A stretch of DNA of 64,000 nt from Streptomyces sp. ACA25 (GCF_028200735.1 NZ_JAQKPV010000015.1:62001-126000), one strand, 5' to 3'. Positions 1 through 9,483 are shown, numbered from the stretch's first letter. The notes: a model not told the origin generated them from the sequence alone. Made by a program: numbers and translations.

Positions 1-238
1 CGGCCATCGTCAGACCCGCGAACGCCTCCCCCGCCACCGCGATGACCCGGTGCCGGACCTTCTCGGGCAGGGGGCCGTCCAGCTCCTCGGGCTGCGGTGT
101 GCCGGACTGCGGGGCAAGCTCCTCGGCCTGCTCCGTTCGGCCGTCCCCGTCCCCGGGACGCACCGCGGATCCAGCCGCCGCCTCCGGGTCCGCGGAGCCC
201 GCCGCGTCCTGGTCCCTGGGGTCCGGCACCGCGCCCAC
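1..238 (-). CDS. Partial N-terminus, possible NYN-domain (YacP-like) protein
   Basis: This is an open minus-strand frame running off the left edge, so only about the first 79 residues are present. The probable start is a GTG at 238, five bases beyond the stop of the upstream zinc-ribbon gene. The first 50 residues are acidic, Ala/Gly/Pro-rich and low complexity. They are followed by a conserved-looking stretch, PLPEKVRHRVIAVAGEAF, which from memory resembles the start of Streptomyces NYN-domain (PIN-like RNA-binding) proteins. No catalytic residues are visible in the fragment, so the family call rests on that one stretch. Confidence 0.5.
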   Translation of the reverse strand, partial: MGAVPDPRDQDAAGSADPEAAAGSAVRPGDGDGRTEQAEELAPQSGTPQPEELDGPLPEKVRHRVIAVAGEAFAGLTMA

Positions 239-243
239 CGCCG

Positions 244-483
244 TCAGGCCTGGGTGCCGGGCCGCTCGACCAGCTCCACCTGGTCGACCGCGCCGCACCA
301 ACGGCAGCGGACGGATTCGACGCGGTCGCTGAGCACCTCCCGCTCCTCGACCTCCGGTTCTCCCGAGAGGTCGAGATGCAGGAACTCGACCACTCTGCTG
401 GAGCGGGTCACATCGAAGCGGGTGAGATTGCCGCACAGGGAGCACCGCCAGCGGGTCCCTGCCGTGGGCTGAGAGAGCGCCAT
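244..483 (-). CDS. Small zinc-ribbon-like hypothetical protein, 79 aa
   Basis: This 79-residue protein has two CxxC pairs, CSLC near residue 15 and CRWC near residue 60. The spacing could form one zinc knuckle. The segment between the pairs is acidic. No DNA-binding or catalytic motif is seen, so function is unknown. The stop is only a few bases from the start of the next minus-strand gene, suggesting a two-gene operon. It is small, cytosolic and lacks any signal peptide or membrane segment. The zinc-binding idea is inferred from the cysteines only. Confidence 0.7.
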   Translation of the reverse strand: MALSQPTAGTRWRCSLCGNLTRFDVTRSSRVVEFLHLDLSGEPEVEEREVLSDRVESVRCRWCGAVDQVELVERPGTQA

Positions 484-712
484 GGTCTCGTCCTACTTTC
501 TCGGCTCGGCACTGCGGAGGGCTGACGAGTGTCCCTTGTCACCCTACGGCCTGTACGGCGGCGCAGGTCACCGGCGAGGGTGCCCATGATCATCCGGTGC
601 TGCGGGCGCGACGCCCGCACGGCACGCTTCCCCGTCCGAACGCCCCGCTTCCACGGGGAAACGTGACCGCTTCCCCGACCCGCCGCACTCCGGCACTCAC
701 CGCCCGTGACCA

Positions 713-743
713 GTGACCGTGTGCGGAGACGCTCGTCTAGAGT
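713..743 (+). promoter_or_regulatory. Candidate promoter for the Lrp-domain gene
   Basis: The 304-base gap 484-787 between divergent genes holds no gene that I can support. Near its right end a TAGAGT at 738-743 fits an actinobacterial -10 element, and GTGACC at 713-718 is a weak -35 with a long 19-base spacer. It would serve the gene starting at 788. This is pattern matching only. Confidence 0.25.
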
Positions 744-787
744 GTGAACGGCGATCTCCATACATCACCCCAGGGAGCAGCCCCGTC

Positions 788-1069
788 ATGATCACGTCGA
801 TTGTGCTCATCAAGACCAGCGTGGATCAGATCCCGGAGATCGCGGAGCAGATCGCGGCGCTGGAGGGAGTCAGCGAGGTCTACTCCGTGACCGGTGCGCA
901 CGATCTGATCGCCCTGGTCCGGGTGGCCCGGCACGACGATCTTGCGGAGGTCATCCCGGGCCGCATCAGCAAGGTGCCGGGAGTCGAGTCCACCGAGACG
1001 CACATCGCCTTCCGCACCTACTCGCAGCACGACCTGGAGGCGGCCTTCGCGATCGGCCTCGACTCCTGA
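788..1069 (+). CDS. Stand-alone Lrp/AsnC ligand-binding (RAM) domain protein, 93 aa
   Basis: The whole protein is an AsnC_trans_reg/RAM domain with the beta-alpha-beta pattern SIVLIKTSVDQ ... VSEVYSVTGAHDLIALVRV ... VPGVESTETHIAFR. The N-terminal helix-turn-helix of full Lrp/AsnC regulators (about 150 aa) is absent. Such single-domain members oligomerise and bind amino acids or modulate full-length Lrp proteins. The ATG at 788 was chosen because AGGGAG sits about 8 bases upstream and the domain begins at once. It lies convergent with trpD, which invites but does not prove an amino-acid-sensing link. Confidence 0.88.
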   Translation: MITSIVLIKTSVDQIPEIAEQIAALEGVSEVYSVTGAHDLIALVRVARHDDLAEVIPGRISKVPGVESTETHIAFRTYSQHDLEAAFAIGLDS

Positions 1070-1098
1070 CCCGGTACCGCGCCGGGCCGCCCGCGACG

Positions 1099-1123
1099 GC
1101 CGGACCCCGCCGGGCGGGGCCGG
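1099..1123. terminator. Hairpin between convergent genes
   Basis: The GC-rich inverted repeat CCGGaCCCCGCC / GGCGGGGCCGG, with one bulged A, lies exactly between the stops of the Lrp-domain gene and trpD. It probably acts in both directions. No T-run follows, as is common in high-GC actinomycetes. Confidence 0.5.
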
Positions 1124-2188
1124 TCAGCGGTGGCTCGCGGCCACCCAGCGCTCCAGCGTGGCCCTGGCGGCGCCGGAGTCGATCGACTCGGCCGCCTTCA
1201 CCATGCCCGCGGCGAGCTGCTCGGGCAGCGGGCCGTCGGCCTGCTCCAGCGCCACCAACGCGGCAGCCGAGTTGAGGAGCACCGCGTCCCGCACGGGGCC
1301 GCGCTCCCCTTCCAGCAACCGCCGGGCCACGTCGGCGTTGTAGGCGGCGTCCGCACCGCGGAGCGCCTCCACCGGCACCAGCTCCAGACCCACGCTGCGC
1401 GGATCGAACGCCTCCCGGCGGACCGCTCCCCCGCGCACCACCCAGACCGTCGAGGTGGCCGTCGTGGTGAGCTCGTCCAGGCCGTCGTCCCCGCGGAAGA
1501 CCAACGCGGAGCTGCCGCGCTCCGCCAGCACGCCGGCGACGACCGGGGCCATCCGGGGGTCCGCCACACCCGTCGCCTGGGCCCGGACCCGGGCCGGATT
1601 GGTCAGCGGGCCGAGAAAGTTGAAGGTCGTCGCGATGCCCAGCTCCTTGCGCGCCGCGGCGACGTGCCGCAGCGCGGGGTGGAACTTCACCGCGAAGCAG
1701 AAGCTGATTCCCGCCTCGACGGCGACCTCCGCGACCCGCTCGGGGGTCAGCTCCAGATTGACGCCGAGCTTCTCCAGCACGTCGGAGGCCCCGCTGGCGC
1801 TGGAGGCCGCCCGGTTGCCGTGCTTGACGACCTTCGCCCCGGTGCCGGCCACCACGATGGCGGACATCGTCGAGATGTTCACCGTCCTGGCCCGGTCGCC
1901 GCCGGTGCCGACGATGTCCACGGTGGCGCCGGGCACCTCGATGGTCCGGGCATGCCGGTACATGGTCTCGACGAGACCGGTCACTTCCTCGACGGTCTCG
2001 CCCTTGGCACGCAGCGCCACGGCGAACCCGGCGATCTGGGCGTCGGTCGCCTCACCGGACATGATCCGGTCCATCGCCCAGGCAGTGGAACCACCGGTCA
2101 GGTCCTGGCCTGCGAGGAGCGAGCTCAGCACGTCCGGCCAGGTGTGCGCCGCCGCGGTGTCGCCTCCTGCGGGGGTCACGCTGCTCAT
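1124..2188 (-). CDS. trpD: Anthranilate phosphoribosyltransferase
   Basis: TrpD transfers phosphoribose from PRPP to anthranilate, the second committed step of tryptophan synthesis in the cytosol. The 354-residue length fits the family. The glycine-rich PRPP loop [14 protein letters not shown] and the KHGNRAASS motif are both present. The [17 protein letters not shown] stretch and the NPARVRAQ substrate region are also intact. The gene lies downstream of the qcr operon on the same strand but behind a strong terminator, so it is probably transcribed separately. No other trp gene is in the window; this isolated position next to qcrB is, from memory, usual in Streptomyces. Confidence 0.96.
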   Translation of the reverse strand: MSSVTPAGGDTAAAHTWPDVLSSLLAGQDLTGGSTAWAMDRIMSGEATDAQIAGFAVALRAKGETVEEVTGLVETMYRHARTIEVPGATVDIVGTGGDRARTVNISTMSAIVVAGTGAKVVKHGNRAASSASGASDVLEKLGVNLELTPERVAEVAVEAGISFCFAVKFHPALRHVAAARKELGIATTFNFLGPLTNPARVRAQATGVADPRMAPVVAGVLAERGSSALVFRGDDGLDELTTTATSTVWVVRGGAVRREAFDPRSVGLELVPVEALRGADAAYNADVARRLLEGERGPVRDAVLLNSAAALVALEQADGPLPEQLAAGMVKAAESIDSGAARATLERWVAASHR

Positions 2189-2284
2189 GGTGGGCTCCGG
2201 GATTCGGCGGCGGACGGGGGCACACGGGCCGGCGGTGTCGCCACAAGCATCACGCCGGGGCTCTTGATCCTAGTGGCGGCGGAA

Positions 2285-2329
2285 CGCCCGAGCGGCCCCG
2301 TCCGCACAATGGACGGGGCCGCTCGGGCG
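2285..2329. terminator. Strong hairpin ending the qcr operon
   Basis: A perfect 19-base-pair stem (2285-2303 with 2311-2329) closes a 7-base loop GCACAAT. It lies 11 bases beyond the qcrB stop and has no T-run. It is one of the strongest hairpins in the window and separates qcrB from trpD. Confidence 0.85.
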
Positions 2330-2340
2330 GACAGCAGAGG

Positions 2341-3987
2341 TCAGTGGTGACCCTCGCCGCTGGTGATCTGGCGGTACTCCTCGGCGGTCGGCTTCGTGAC
2401 CTGACCGCTCTCCCCGAAGTAGCCACGGCTGATCCGGACCCGCAGCTTCTCCAGCCGGCCGACCTTGCGCGGCACACCGTTCTCATCGGTGAGCTCGCCG
2501 AGATCGTGCGCGTGGTACTGGTCGTGCGCCGTGAGGCGGTACAGCTCCGCGCGCGGCAGCGGCTCGTGCACCTCGGTGAACTCACCGTGCGGCAGCCGCT
2601 TGATGATCCCGGTCTCCCGGCCGTGCAGCACCTTCTCCCGGTCCCGGCGCTGCAGACCGAGGCAGATGCGGCGCACCACGATGAAGGTCACCACCGGGAG
2701 GACGAAGAAGCCGATCCGGCACGCCCAGGTGAGTGCGTTGAGCGACAGGTTGAAGTGCAGGGCCCACAGGTCGTTGCCGCCCGCGACGAGGGCGACGAAG
2801 TACCAGCTGAGCCACGCCACACCGAACGCGGTCCGGGTGGGGGCGTTGCGGGGGCGCTCCGCGATGTGGTGCTCGCGCTTGTCCTTGGTGACCCAGCTCT
2901 CGAAGAACGGGTACAGCGCGATGACCGCCAGCATGAGCGGGAACACCATGAGCGGAACGAGCAGCCCGAGGTTGAGGGTGTAGTTGTTGAACAACACCAT
3001 CTCCCAGGCCGGCATGAGCCGCACCAGGCCCTCGGAGAAGCCCATGTACCAGTCGGGCTGGGCGTTGGTCGACACCTGGTCCGGCCGGTAGGGGCCGAGC
3101 ACCCATACCGGGTTGATGCTGGTTGTCGCGGCGATCAGCGACATGGCACCGAAGACCAGGAAGAAGAACCCGCCCGCCTTGGCCATGTAGACCGGGAACA
3201 GCGGCATGCCGACGACGTTGCCGTTGCTCCGCCCGGGACCGGCGTAGTGGGTGTGCTTGTGGTAGACGACCAGGATCAGGTGCGCGGCGATCAGCCCGAG
3301 CATCAGGCCGGGCAGCAGCAGCACATGGACCACGAAGAACCGCGGGATGATGTCGTGGCCGGGGAACTCCCCGCCGAACAGCAGCATCTGCAGCCAGGTG
3401 CCGACCACCGGCACCGCGAGGATCGCACCCTCCATGAACCGCACGCCGGTACCGGAGAGCAGGTCGTCCGGCAGCGAGTAGCCGGTGAGGCCGGTGAACA
3501 TGGCCAGCAGCAGCAGCGTGAAGCCGAAGAGCCAGTTGATCTCGCGCGGCTTGCGGAACGCCCCGTTGAAGAACACCCGCATCATGTGGAAGAAGAGACC
3601 GACCACGAAGATCAGTGCGGCCCAGTGGTGAATCTCCCGCATCAGCAGGCCACCGCGGACGTCGAAGCTGATGTCCAGCGTCGAGGCGTAGGCCTCCGAC
3701 ATCAGTACGCCCTGCATCGGGACGTAGGAACCGCTGTACTCGACCTCGGCCATGCTCGGCACGAAGAAGAGCGTGAGGTAGATGCCCGTGAGGATCAGGA
3801 TGATGAAGCTGTAGAGAACGACTTCCCCGAGCAGGAAGGACCAGTGATCCGGGAAGATCTTGCGCATGTTGGACTTGGCGAGGCTGTAGACGCCCAGCCT
3901 GCCGTCGGCCCAGTCGGCGACCCGCTCACCGGCGGGGGCTTTGCCCCGGCGGTCCTTGCTCGTCGACGTGTCCGTTGCCGTACTCAT
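2341..3987 (-). CDS. qcrB: Cytochrome bc1 complex cytochrome b subunit
   Basis: This is the 548-residue integral membrane di-heme subunit of menaquinol:cytochrome c reductase. The N-terminal half has the usual helices and heme-ligand histidines (MREIHHWAALIFVVGLFFHMMRV and the FVVHVLLLPGLMLGLIAAHL region). The quinol-site motif appears here as PDWYMGFSEG. The protein is longer than mitochondrial cytochrome b because of a soluble C-terminal tail of roughly 100 residues, a hallmark of the actinobacterial QcrB. Its ATG overlaps the qcrA stop by four bases (ATGA), giving translational coupling. It is the last gene of qcrCAB. Confidence 0.97.
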   Translation of the reverse strand: MSTATDTSTSKDRRGKAPAGERVADWADGRLGVYSLAKSNMRKIFPDHWSFLLGEVVLYSFIILILTGIYLTLFFVPSMAEVEYSGSYVPMQGVLMSEAYASTLDISFDVRGGLLMREIHHWAALIFVVGLFFHMMRVFFNGAFRKPREINWLFGFTLLLLAMFTGLTGYSLPDDLLSGTGVRFMEGAILAVPVVGTWLQMLLFGGEFPGHDIIPRFFVVHVLLLPGLMLGLIAAHLILVVYHKHTHYAGPGRSNGNVVGMPLFPVYMAKAGGFFFLVFGAMSLIAATTSINPVWVLGPYRPDQVSTNAQPDWYMGFSEGLVRLMPAWEMVLFNNYTLNLGLLVPLMVFPLMLAVIALYPFFESWVTKDKREHHIAERPRNAPTRTAFGVAWLSWYFVALVAGGNDLWALHFNLSLNALTWACRIGFFVLPVVTFIVVRRICLGLQRRDREKVLHGRETGIIKRLPHGEFTEVHEPLPRAELYRLTAHDQYHAHDLGELTDENGVPRKVGRLEKLRVRISRGYFGESGQVTKPTAEEYRQITSGEGHH

Positions 3988-5063
3988 CCGCGCTCCCAGA
4001 AGCTCGGGCCGACCGGCTCGTCGAAGTCGCCGAGCGCCTCGAGGTAGCCGTCATCGTTCACTGTGATACGCAGCTGCGGCAGGGGGTGGCCCGCCGGCCC
4101 GAAAAGCACCCTGGCACCGTCGGCGAGGTCGAAGGTCGACTGGTGACACGGGCACAGCGCGTGGTGTGTCTGCTGTTCGTAGAGAGTCGCCGGACAGCCG
4201 ATGTGGGTACAGATCTTCGAGTAGCAAAGGATGCCGTCGTAGCCCCAGTCGGCCGACTGCTGGTCCCTGATGTCCTCCGGCTCGATCCGCACCAGCATCA
4301 CCGCGGCCTTGGCGATCTCCTGGAGGAAGTCGTGGTCGTGGATGTCCAGACCCTCCGGCATCGCCTGGACGAGCGAGCCGGTGGTGATGTCCTCGGGGCG
4401 CAGCGGCTGCATCGTGTTCTCGTTGATGATCAGGCTGCCGGGCTGCCAGGCGGTGTGGAACAGCTTGTCACCGGGCGCCGGACCGAGGTCGCGCAGCAGG
4501 ACCACACCGGAGAGCGGCACCAGGGCCAGCGCACCGAACATGCTGTTGCGCATCAGCTTCCGGCGGCCGAAGCCGATGCCGGACTCCTCGGTCCCGCGGC
4601 GGAACTGCTCGAGGACGTAGGCCTTGGTCTCGGGCGTTGCCTCGACCTGGTGGCGGTCCTCGGAGGTCTCCACGTCGTTCATCAGGGTGCGGGCCCAGTG
4701 GACGGCACCCGCACCGATGAACACCAGCGCCAGCCCGAGCGTGCCGCCGAGGGCGAAGTTGAGCATGCTGATGTTGCCGAGCGGCCAGATCGTCGTGATC
4801 TGATCGATCGGGATGAGCGCGTACGACAGGATGAAGCCGACCGTGGCCAGCATCGAAGCGATGAACAGCAGTGCCACGATGCGTTCGGACCGCTTGGCGG
4901 CCCGCTCGTCCACGTCCTGCCGGCGGTACTCGTGCCCGGGCAGTCCCGGGTCGGCGAACGGGTCGTCCACCAGGGCTGCCTCGCCGCGCTGACGCTCGTC
5001 GGGCAGAAACTCTTCCGACGGGTCCAGTGACTCGTCGTTCTTGGATCCAGTCTGGCTACTCAT
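3984..5063 (-). CDS. qcrA: Rieske iron-sulfur subunit of cytochrome bc1
   Basis: QcrA carries electrons from menaquinol at the bc1 complex towards cytochrome c. The two cluster-binding boxes CTHIGC and CPCHQS lie near residues 275-300 of 359. Upstream are three hydrophobic segments: a pair around residues 65-125 and one before the Rieske head. This fits the actinobacterial three-helix type, which is longer than the single-helix mitochondrial form. The acidic, Arg-rich cytosolic N-terminus (about 60 residues) is also typical. The start overlaps the qcrC stop by four bases and the stop overlaps the qcrB start. Confidence 0.97.
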   Translation of the reverse strand: MSSQTGSKNDESLDPSEEFLPDERQRGEAALVDDPFADPGLPGHEYRRQDVDERAAKRSERIVALLFIASMLATVGFILSYALIPIDQITTIWPLGNISMLNFALGGTLGLALVFIGAGAVHWARTLMNDVETSEDRHQVEATPETKAYVLEQFRRGTEESGIGFGRRKLMRNSMFGALALVPLSGVVLLRDLGPAPGDKLFHTAWQPGSLIINENTMQPLRPEDITTGSLVQAMPEGLDIHDHDFLQEIAKAAVMLVRIEPEDIRDQQSADWGYDGILCYSKICTHIGCPATLYEQQTHHALCPCHQSTFDLADGARVLFGPAGHPLPQLRITVNDDGYLEALGDFDEPVGPSFWERG

Positions 5064-5869
5064 GACTTCCTGGCCTTAGCGGTGTGAGCACCGACCCACA
5101 CGGACGCGACGATGAGCACACCGATGCCGAAGGTCCACGCGAAGAGACCTTCGCTGACCGGCCCGTAACCACCGAGGGAGAACCCGCCGTGGTTGGGGGC
5201 CTCGGAACTGTTGACCGCGGCCAGCCAGGCGATGATGTCCCGCTTCTCCTGCTCGGGCATGATCCCGTCGGGGTACTCCGGCATGTTCTGCGGGCCGGTG
5301 AGCATCGCCTGGTAGATCTGCTTCGGTTCGACATCGTGCAGGTTCGGGGCGTACTTCCCGTGCGTCAGGGGACCGCCCTGGCCGGTGAAGTTGTGGCACT
5401 GCGCACAGTTGGTGCGGAACAGTTCGCCGCCGCGGGCGGAGTTGCCCTCCGCCGGGTCGTACTGGCCGGGCTCGGGGACGGAGGGCCCCGGGCCCAGCGA
5501 GGCGATGTAGGCGGCCAGCTGGGCGGTCTCGGCGTCGTTGTAGACGGCCGGCTTGTTCGGGGCCTGCGGGCCCGGGTTCTGCATCGGCATGCGGCCGGTG
5601 GCGACCTGGAAGTCGACGGCCGCGGCGCCCACACCCACGAGGGAGGGACCCGCTTCGGTGCCCTGCCCGCCGGTGCCGTGGCAACTGGAGCAGCCCACCG
5701 CGTAGAGCTTCATTCCCTCCTCGACAGCGATGGAATGCTCCGCGGTGTCGGCCTGGGCTTCACCCGCGGGAGAGAACGCGGCGTACAGCCCCCCTGTGGC
5801 CGCCAGCGCGAAGATGAGGACGACGAGCGCCGCCAGCGGATGGCGCCGTCGTGCGGAGAGCTTTTTCAC
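5060..5869 (-). CDS. qcrC: Di-heme cytochrome c subunit of cytochrome bc1
   Basis: QcrC is the membrane-bound di-heme cytochrome c that links bc1 directly to the aa3 oxidase in actinobacteria, which lack soluble cytochrome c. Two CxxCH heme sites are visible: CSSCH near residue 57 and CAQCH near residue 155. The axial methionine candidates GRMPM and LTGPQNMPEYPDGIM follow each. An N-terminal hydrophobic anchor (about residues 12-32) and a C-terminal transmembrane helix near 240-260 frame the two heme domains. At 269 aa it has the family length. It is the first gene of the qcrCAB overlap group. Confidence 0.97.
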   Translation of the reverse strand: MKKLSARRRHPLAALVVLIFALAATGGLYAAFSPAGEAQADTAEHSIAVEEGMKLYAVGCSSCHGTGGQGTEAGPSLVGVGAAAVDFQVATGRMPMQNPGPQAPNKPAVYNDAETAQLAAYIASLGPGPSVPEPGQYDPAEGNSARGGELFRTNCAQCHNFTGQGGPLTHGKYAPNLHDVEPKQIYQAMLTGPQNMPEYPDGIMPEQEKRDIIAWLAAVNSSEAPNHGGFSLGGYGPVSEGLFAWTFGIGVLIVASVWVGAHTAKARKS

Positions 5870-5940
5870 GGATTACCCCGGTGGTCAGGATTTTCTGCGT
5901 CGGTGCATGGAATGTGCGTGCGGTGCGGGTGCGGGTGCGG

Positions 5941-6564
5941 CTACCGGATCAGGTAGATCGTGGCAAAGAGGCCGATCCAGACCACGTCCACGAAGTGCCA
6001 GTAGTAGGACACGACGATGGCTGACGTGGCCTGTTCATGGGTGAAACGCCGGGCGGCGTAGGTCCGGGCCAGGACGAACAGGAAGGCGAAGAGACCTCCC
6101 AGCACGTGCAGGCCGTGGAACCCGGTGGTGAGGTAGAACGCCGAGCCGTAGGGGTCGCCCGAGAGCGTGATGCCCTCGTGCGCGACCAGCTCCACGTACT
6201 CGGTGACCTGGCCACCGATGAAGACGGAACCCATGACGAAGGTGATCGAGAACCACAGTCTGAGCCTCTTCACGTCCCCGCGCTCGGCGGCGAACACGCC
6301 GAGCTGACAGGTCAGCGAGGAAAGCACCAGGATCGTGGTGTTGACCGCCGCGAAAGGCAGGTTCAGCAGATCCGCCTGCGCCTCCCAGTACTCGGCTCCC
6401 ATCACCGACCGCAGGGTGAAGTACATCGCGAAGAGGGCCGCGAAGAACATGAGCTCCGAGGACAGCCAGATGACTGTCCCCACGCTGGTCATGTTCGGTC
6501 GGTTGACCGCAGGGTGCTGCGCGTGCCCGGTGTCTAGTGCAGTTGCTGTCGCCACGCCCGACAT
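5941..6564 (-). CDS. ctaE: Cytochrome c oxidase subunit III
   Basis: This 207-residue protein has five hydrophobic helices, matching the short bacterial subunit III that lacks the first two mitochondrial helices. The motifs [25 protein letters not shown] and the terminal [15 protein letters not shown] are diagnostic. The gene sits 71 bases upstream of qcrC on the same strand, so ctaE-qcrCAB probably form one transcript. The gap to qcrC contains short GTGCGG-type repeats but no hairpin that would stop transcription. Confidence 0.96.
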   Translation of the reverse strand: MSGVATATALDTGHAQHPAVNRPNMTSVGTVIWLSSELMFFAALFAMYFTLRSVMGAEYWEAQADLLNLPFAAVNTTILVLSSLTCQLGVFAAERGDVKRLRLWFSITFVMGSVFIGGQVTEYVELVAHEGITLSGDPYGSAFYLTTGFHGLHVLGGLFAFLFVLARTYAARRFTHEQATSAIVVSYYWHFVDVVWIGLFATIYLIR

Positions 6565-6752
6565 TATGTCGGTCGCTTATCCCGCGCTCACCCCGGGGGT
6601 GCCGTTCGGTGTGTCAAAGCCGCGTGTACTGCGGGAACGGCTCGCCCCCGGCCGGTGCGGACCCGGCCGCGCCGCCTGCGGGACGCCCCTGTGCCGTCGT
6701 ATACGGCCCGACCGAGTAGCATCCGCGGAACGGGCCCGACGGAGGAGGACGG

Positions 6753-7154
6753 ATGCAGCGCACGGCGACGGTGCTGGTCTACAGCGATGACGCCAACACT
6801 CGTGAGCAGGTGCGGCTCGCCGCCGGGCGGCGCCCCGCGGCTGATGCCCCACAGATCGAGTATGTGGAATGCGCCACCCTGCCGGCGGTGCTCAGCACCC
6901 TGGAGGAGGGCGGCATCGACGTCTGCGTGCTGGACGGCGAGTCGACCCCCGCGGGCGGCATGGGGGTCTGCCGGCAGATCAAGGACGAGATCTACAACTG
7001 TCCGCCGGTCCTGCTCCTCATCGGCCGCCCCCAGGACGCCTGGCTGGCCACCTGGAGCCGCGCCGAGTCCGCGGTGGCCCATCCGCTGGAGGCGGGCGAG
7101 CTCGCCGCCTCCCTCGCCGCTCTGCTGCGCCGCCGGCTGCCGCACGTGGCCTGA
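6753..7154 (+). CDS. Atypical response-regulator receiver-like protein, 133 aa
   Basis: This is a single receiver-fold protein without an output domain. It keeps the acidic pair (Asp12-Asp13 in YSDDAN) and the phospho-acceptor position (Asp61 in VCVLDGES). It lacks the usual Thr/Ser after strand 4 (here LLLIGRP), and the Lys of the KP motif is replaced by His110 (AHPLEA). It is therefore probably a degenerate or non-phosphorylated receiver. It is transcribed divergently from ctaE and towards ctaF, between the two respiratory operons. The ATG at 6753 follows a strong GGAGGAGGA. The partner is unknown; a respiratory role is only suggested by position. Confidence 0.8.
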   Translation: MQRTATVLVYSDDANTREQVRLAAGRRPAADAPQIEYVECATLPAVLSTLEEGGIDVCVLDGESTPAGGMGVCRQIKDEIYNCPPVLLLIGRPQDAWLATWSRAESAVAHPLEAGELAASLAALLRRRLPHVA

Positions 7155-7174
7155 CCAGCCTCTGAGCTTTCGCA

Positions 7175-7217
7175 GCGCACCGCGCGGCCCGCAGACCCCT
7201 GCGGCCGCGCGGTGCGC
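7175..7217. terminator. Hairpin downstream of the receiver-like gene
   Basis: A perfect 15-base stem (7175-7189 with 7203-7217) contains an inner 4-base stem GCAG/CTGC. It is flanked by CTTT on both sides when read on either strand, so it can work bidirectionally between the convergent receiver and ctaCDF genes. Confidence 0.8.
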
Positions 7218-7276
7218 TTTCTGCGGCCCTCCTGGCCTGTCGGTGACTGTCCAGGGGCCGGGTCGGAGCATGAGGA

Positions 7277-7312
7277 AGGGCGGCCCCTGGACAGGTGTCC
7301 GGGGGCCGCCCT
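7277..7312. terminator. Terminator of the ctaCDF operon
   Basis: The stem AGGGCGGCCCC (7277-7287) pairs with 7302-7312, and an inner stem GGACA/TGTCC closes the loop. An overlapping alternative stem pairs 7247-7260 with 7281-7294. The two structures are mutually exclusive. It lies about 40 bases beyond the ctaF stop. Confidence 0.75.
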
Positions 7313-7351
7313 CTTGTCTCGCTGTTCCTGCTTGCGCAGGTCGGGCCGGTG

Positions 7352-7750
7352 CTACTGGGTCTGGTTCTCTCCCCGGTAGTACTCGAACACCCACAGCCAC
7401 AGGCCGATCACCAGCAGCGGGGCGGTGAACCAGAGGAACCACCAGCCGAAGACCGGGCCGAGGAAGGCGAACATCGCCCCCGCGCCGAGCGCCAGCGGCG
7501 CCCAGCTGTGCGGGCTGAAATGGCCCAGCTCCCCCGCGTCGTCCGCGACATCGGCATCCTTGTTGTCCTGCGCCCCGGCATCCACCCGGCGGGCGGTGAA
7601 GACCAGGTAGAACCCGACCATGATGGAAAGGCCGAAGGCCAGGAAGAGCGCGGTGGTGCCCACCGGCTCCCTCGACCAGAAGCCGTATACGGCGGCGACG
7701 ACGAGGAAGAAGGCCGCCAGCCAGTTGAACATGTGCCCCTGGATCTTCAC
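7352..7750 (-). CDS. ctaF: Actinobacterial cytochrome c oxidase subunit IV
   Basis: This is the 132-residue accessory subunit of the aa3 oxidase found only in actinobacteria. Four hydrophobic segments are visible: about residues 8-24, 33-52, 82-98 and 101-122. They come as two pairs separated by a polar acidic loop ([17 protein letters not shown]). The [20 protein letters not shown] stretch near the C-terminus is typical. Its ATG overlaps the ctaD stop by four bases, so it is translated from the ctaCDF transcript. It is structural and has no heme or copper ligands. Confidence 0.95.
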   Translation of the reverse strand: MKIQGHMFNWLAAFFLVVAAVYGFWSREPVGTTALFLAFGLSIMVGFYLVFTARRVDAGAQDNKDADVADDAGELGHFSPHSWAPLALGAGAMFAFLGPVFGWWFLWFTAPLLVIGLWLWVFEYYRGENQTQ

Positions 7751-9483
7751 TTCTTGGCACCCTCTCCACGGTCATCGGGCGAGATAACGTCCGGGTCCCG
7801 GTTCTCCAGCTGATCGAGCGACGACACCTCGGGGTGGTGCAGGTCGAACGCCGGCGACTCGGAACGGATCCGGGGCAGGGTGACGAAGTTGTGCCGGGGG
7901 GGCGGGCAGGACGTCGCCCACTCCAGGGAACGGCCGTAACCCCACGGGTCGTCCGTCTCGACCTTCTCCCCGTACTTCCAGGTCTTCCAGACGTTGTAGA
8001 AGAACGGAAGCATCGAGAGGCCGAGCAGGAACGAGCTGATCGTCGAGATCATGTTCAGCGTGGTGAACCCGTCCGCTGCCAGGTAGTCGGCGTAGCGGCG
8101 CGGCATGCCCTCGGCGCCCAGCCAGTGCTGCACCAGGAAGGTGCCGTGGAAGCCCACGAACAGCGTCCAGAAGGTGATCTTGCCGAGCCGCTCGTCGAGC
8201 ATCTTGCCGGTGAACTTGGGCCACCAGAAGTGGAAGCCCGCGAACATCGCGAAGACCACCGTGCCGAAGACGACGTAGTGGAAGTGCGCCACCACGAAGT
8301 AGGTGTCCGAGACGTGGAAGTCCAGGGGCGGCGAAGCCAGGATGACGCCGGTCAGACCACCGAAGAGGAAGGTGACCAGGAAGCCGATCGTCCACAGCAT
8401 CGGGGTCTCGAAACTGAGCGACCCCTTCCACATCGTGCCGATCCAGTTGAAGAACTTGACGCCGGTCGGCACCGCGATGAGGAACGTCATGAACGAGAAG
8501 AACGGCAACAGCACCGCTCCCGTGACGTACATGTGGTGTGCCCACACGGTCACCGAGAGGCCGGCGATCGCGATCGTCGCACCGATCAGACCGATGTAGC
8601 CGAAGATCGGCTTACGGCTGAAGACCGGGATGACCTCCGAGACGATGCCGAAGAACGGCAGCGCGATGATGTACACCTCTGGATGGCCGAAGAACCAGAA
8701 GAGGTGCTGCCAGAGGATGGGACCGCCGTTGGCGGCATCGAAGATGTGCGAGCCGAACAACCGGTCGGACGCCAGTCCGAACAGCGCGGCGGCCAGCACC
8801 GGGAAGGCCAGCAGGACCAGCACACCGGTCAGCAGGACGTTCCAGGTGAAGATCGGCATCCGGAACATCGTCATGCCCGGAGCGCGCATGCAGATGATCG
8901 TGGTGATGAAGTTGACCGCGCCGAGGATGGTGCCGAATCCACCGAGGATCAGGCCCATGACCCACATGTCCGCGCCGACACCCGGCGAGCGGACCGCGTC
9001 GGACAGTGGTGAGTAGGCGAACCAGCCGAAGTTGGCCGCACCCTGCGGGGTGAAGAAGCCGGCCACGACGATGAGGCCGCCGAACAGGTACAGCCAGTAG
9101 GCCAGCATGTTCAGCCGCGGGAACGCCACGTCGGGCGCGCCGATCTGCAGCGGCATGATCCAGTTCGCGAACCCGGCGAAGAGCGGGGTCGCGAACAGCA
9201 GCAGCATGATCGTGCCGTGCATGGTGAACAGCTGGTTGAACTGCTCGTTGGTCACGACCTGGTTACCGGGGCGGGCCAGCTCGGCGCGCATGACCAGCGC
9301 CATCACGCCGCCCACGATGAAGAACAGGAACGAGGTGATCAGATAGAGCGTGCCGATGGTCTTGTGATCCGTGGTGGTCGCCCACCGGACCACGATGTTG
9401 CCGGGCTCTTTCCGGTACACGGGCGGCGTCGCCGTCGGCGGACCCGAGATGGCCGGCTCCTGGGAGTTGTCGAGGATGCTCAC
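7747..9483 (-). CDS. ctaD: Cytochrome c oxidase subunit I
   Basis: CtaD is the catalytic subunit holding heme a, heme a3 and CuB, where oxygen is reduced and protons pumped. At 578 residues it shows twelve membrane helices. The CuB/cross-link motif [14 protein letters not shown], the paired histidines in WAHHMYVTG, and the heme ligands in [10 protein letters not shown] are all intact. The D-channel Asn-rich region [19 protein letters not shown] is present. The start overlaps the ctaC stop by four bases and the stop overlaps the ctaF start. The hydrophilic N-terminal extension (about 25 aa) and C-terminal tail are normal for streptomycetes. Confidence 0.98.
   Translation of the reverse strand: MSILDNSQEPAISGPPTATPPVYRKEPGNIVVRWATTTDHKTIGTLYLITSFLFFIVGGVMALVMRAELARPGNQVVTNEQFNQLFTMHGTIMLLLFATPLFAGFANWIMPLQIGAPDVAFPRLNMLAYWLYLFGGLIVVAGFFTPQGAANFGWFAYSPLSDAVRSPGVGADMWVMGLILGGFGTILGAVNFITTIICMRAPGMTMFRMPIFTWNVLLTGVLVLLAFPVLAAALFGLASDRLFGSHIFDAANGGPILWQHLFWFFGHPEVYIIALPFFGIVSEVIPVFSRKPIFGYIGLIGATIAIAGLSVTVWAHHMYVTGAVLLPFFSFMTFLIAVPTGVKFFNWIGTMWKGSLSFETPMLWTIGFLVTFLFGGLTGVILASPPLDFHVSDTYFVVAHFHYVVFGTVVFAMFAGFHFWWPKFTGKMLDERLGKITFWTLFVGFHGTFLVQHWLGAEGMPRRYADYLAADGFTTLNMISTISSFLLGLSMLPFFYNVWKTWKYGEKVETDDPWGYGRSLEWATSCPPPRHNFVTLPRIRSESPAFDLHHPEVSSLDQLENRDPDVISPDDRGEGAKK

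Noticed and set aside
2344-4047. Long plus-strand open frames over qcrB, ctaD, sucB and similar genes
   Set aside because: High-GC DNA yields long antisense frames. These are Arg/Gly/His-rich with no domain and lie opposite well-identified genes.
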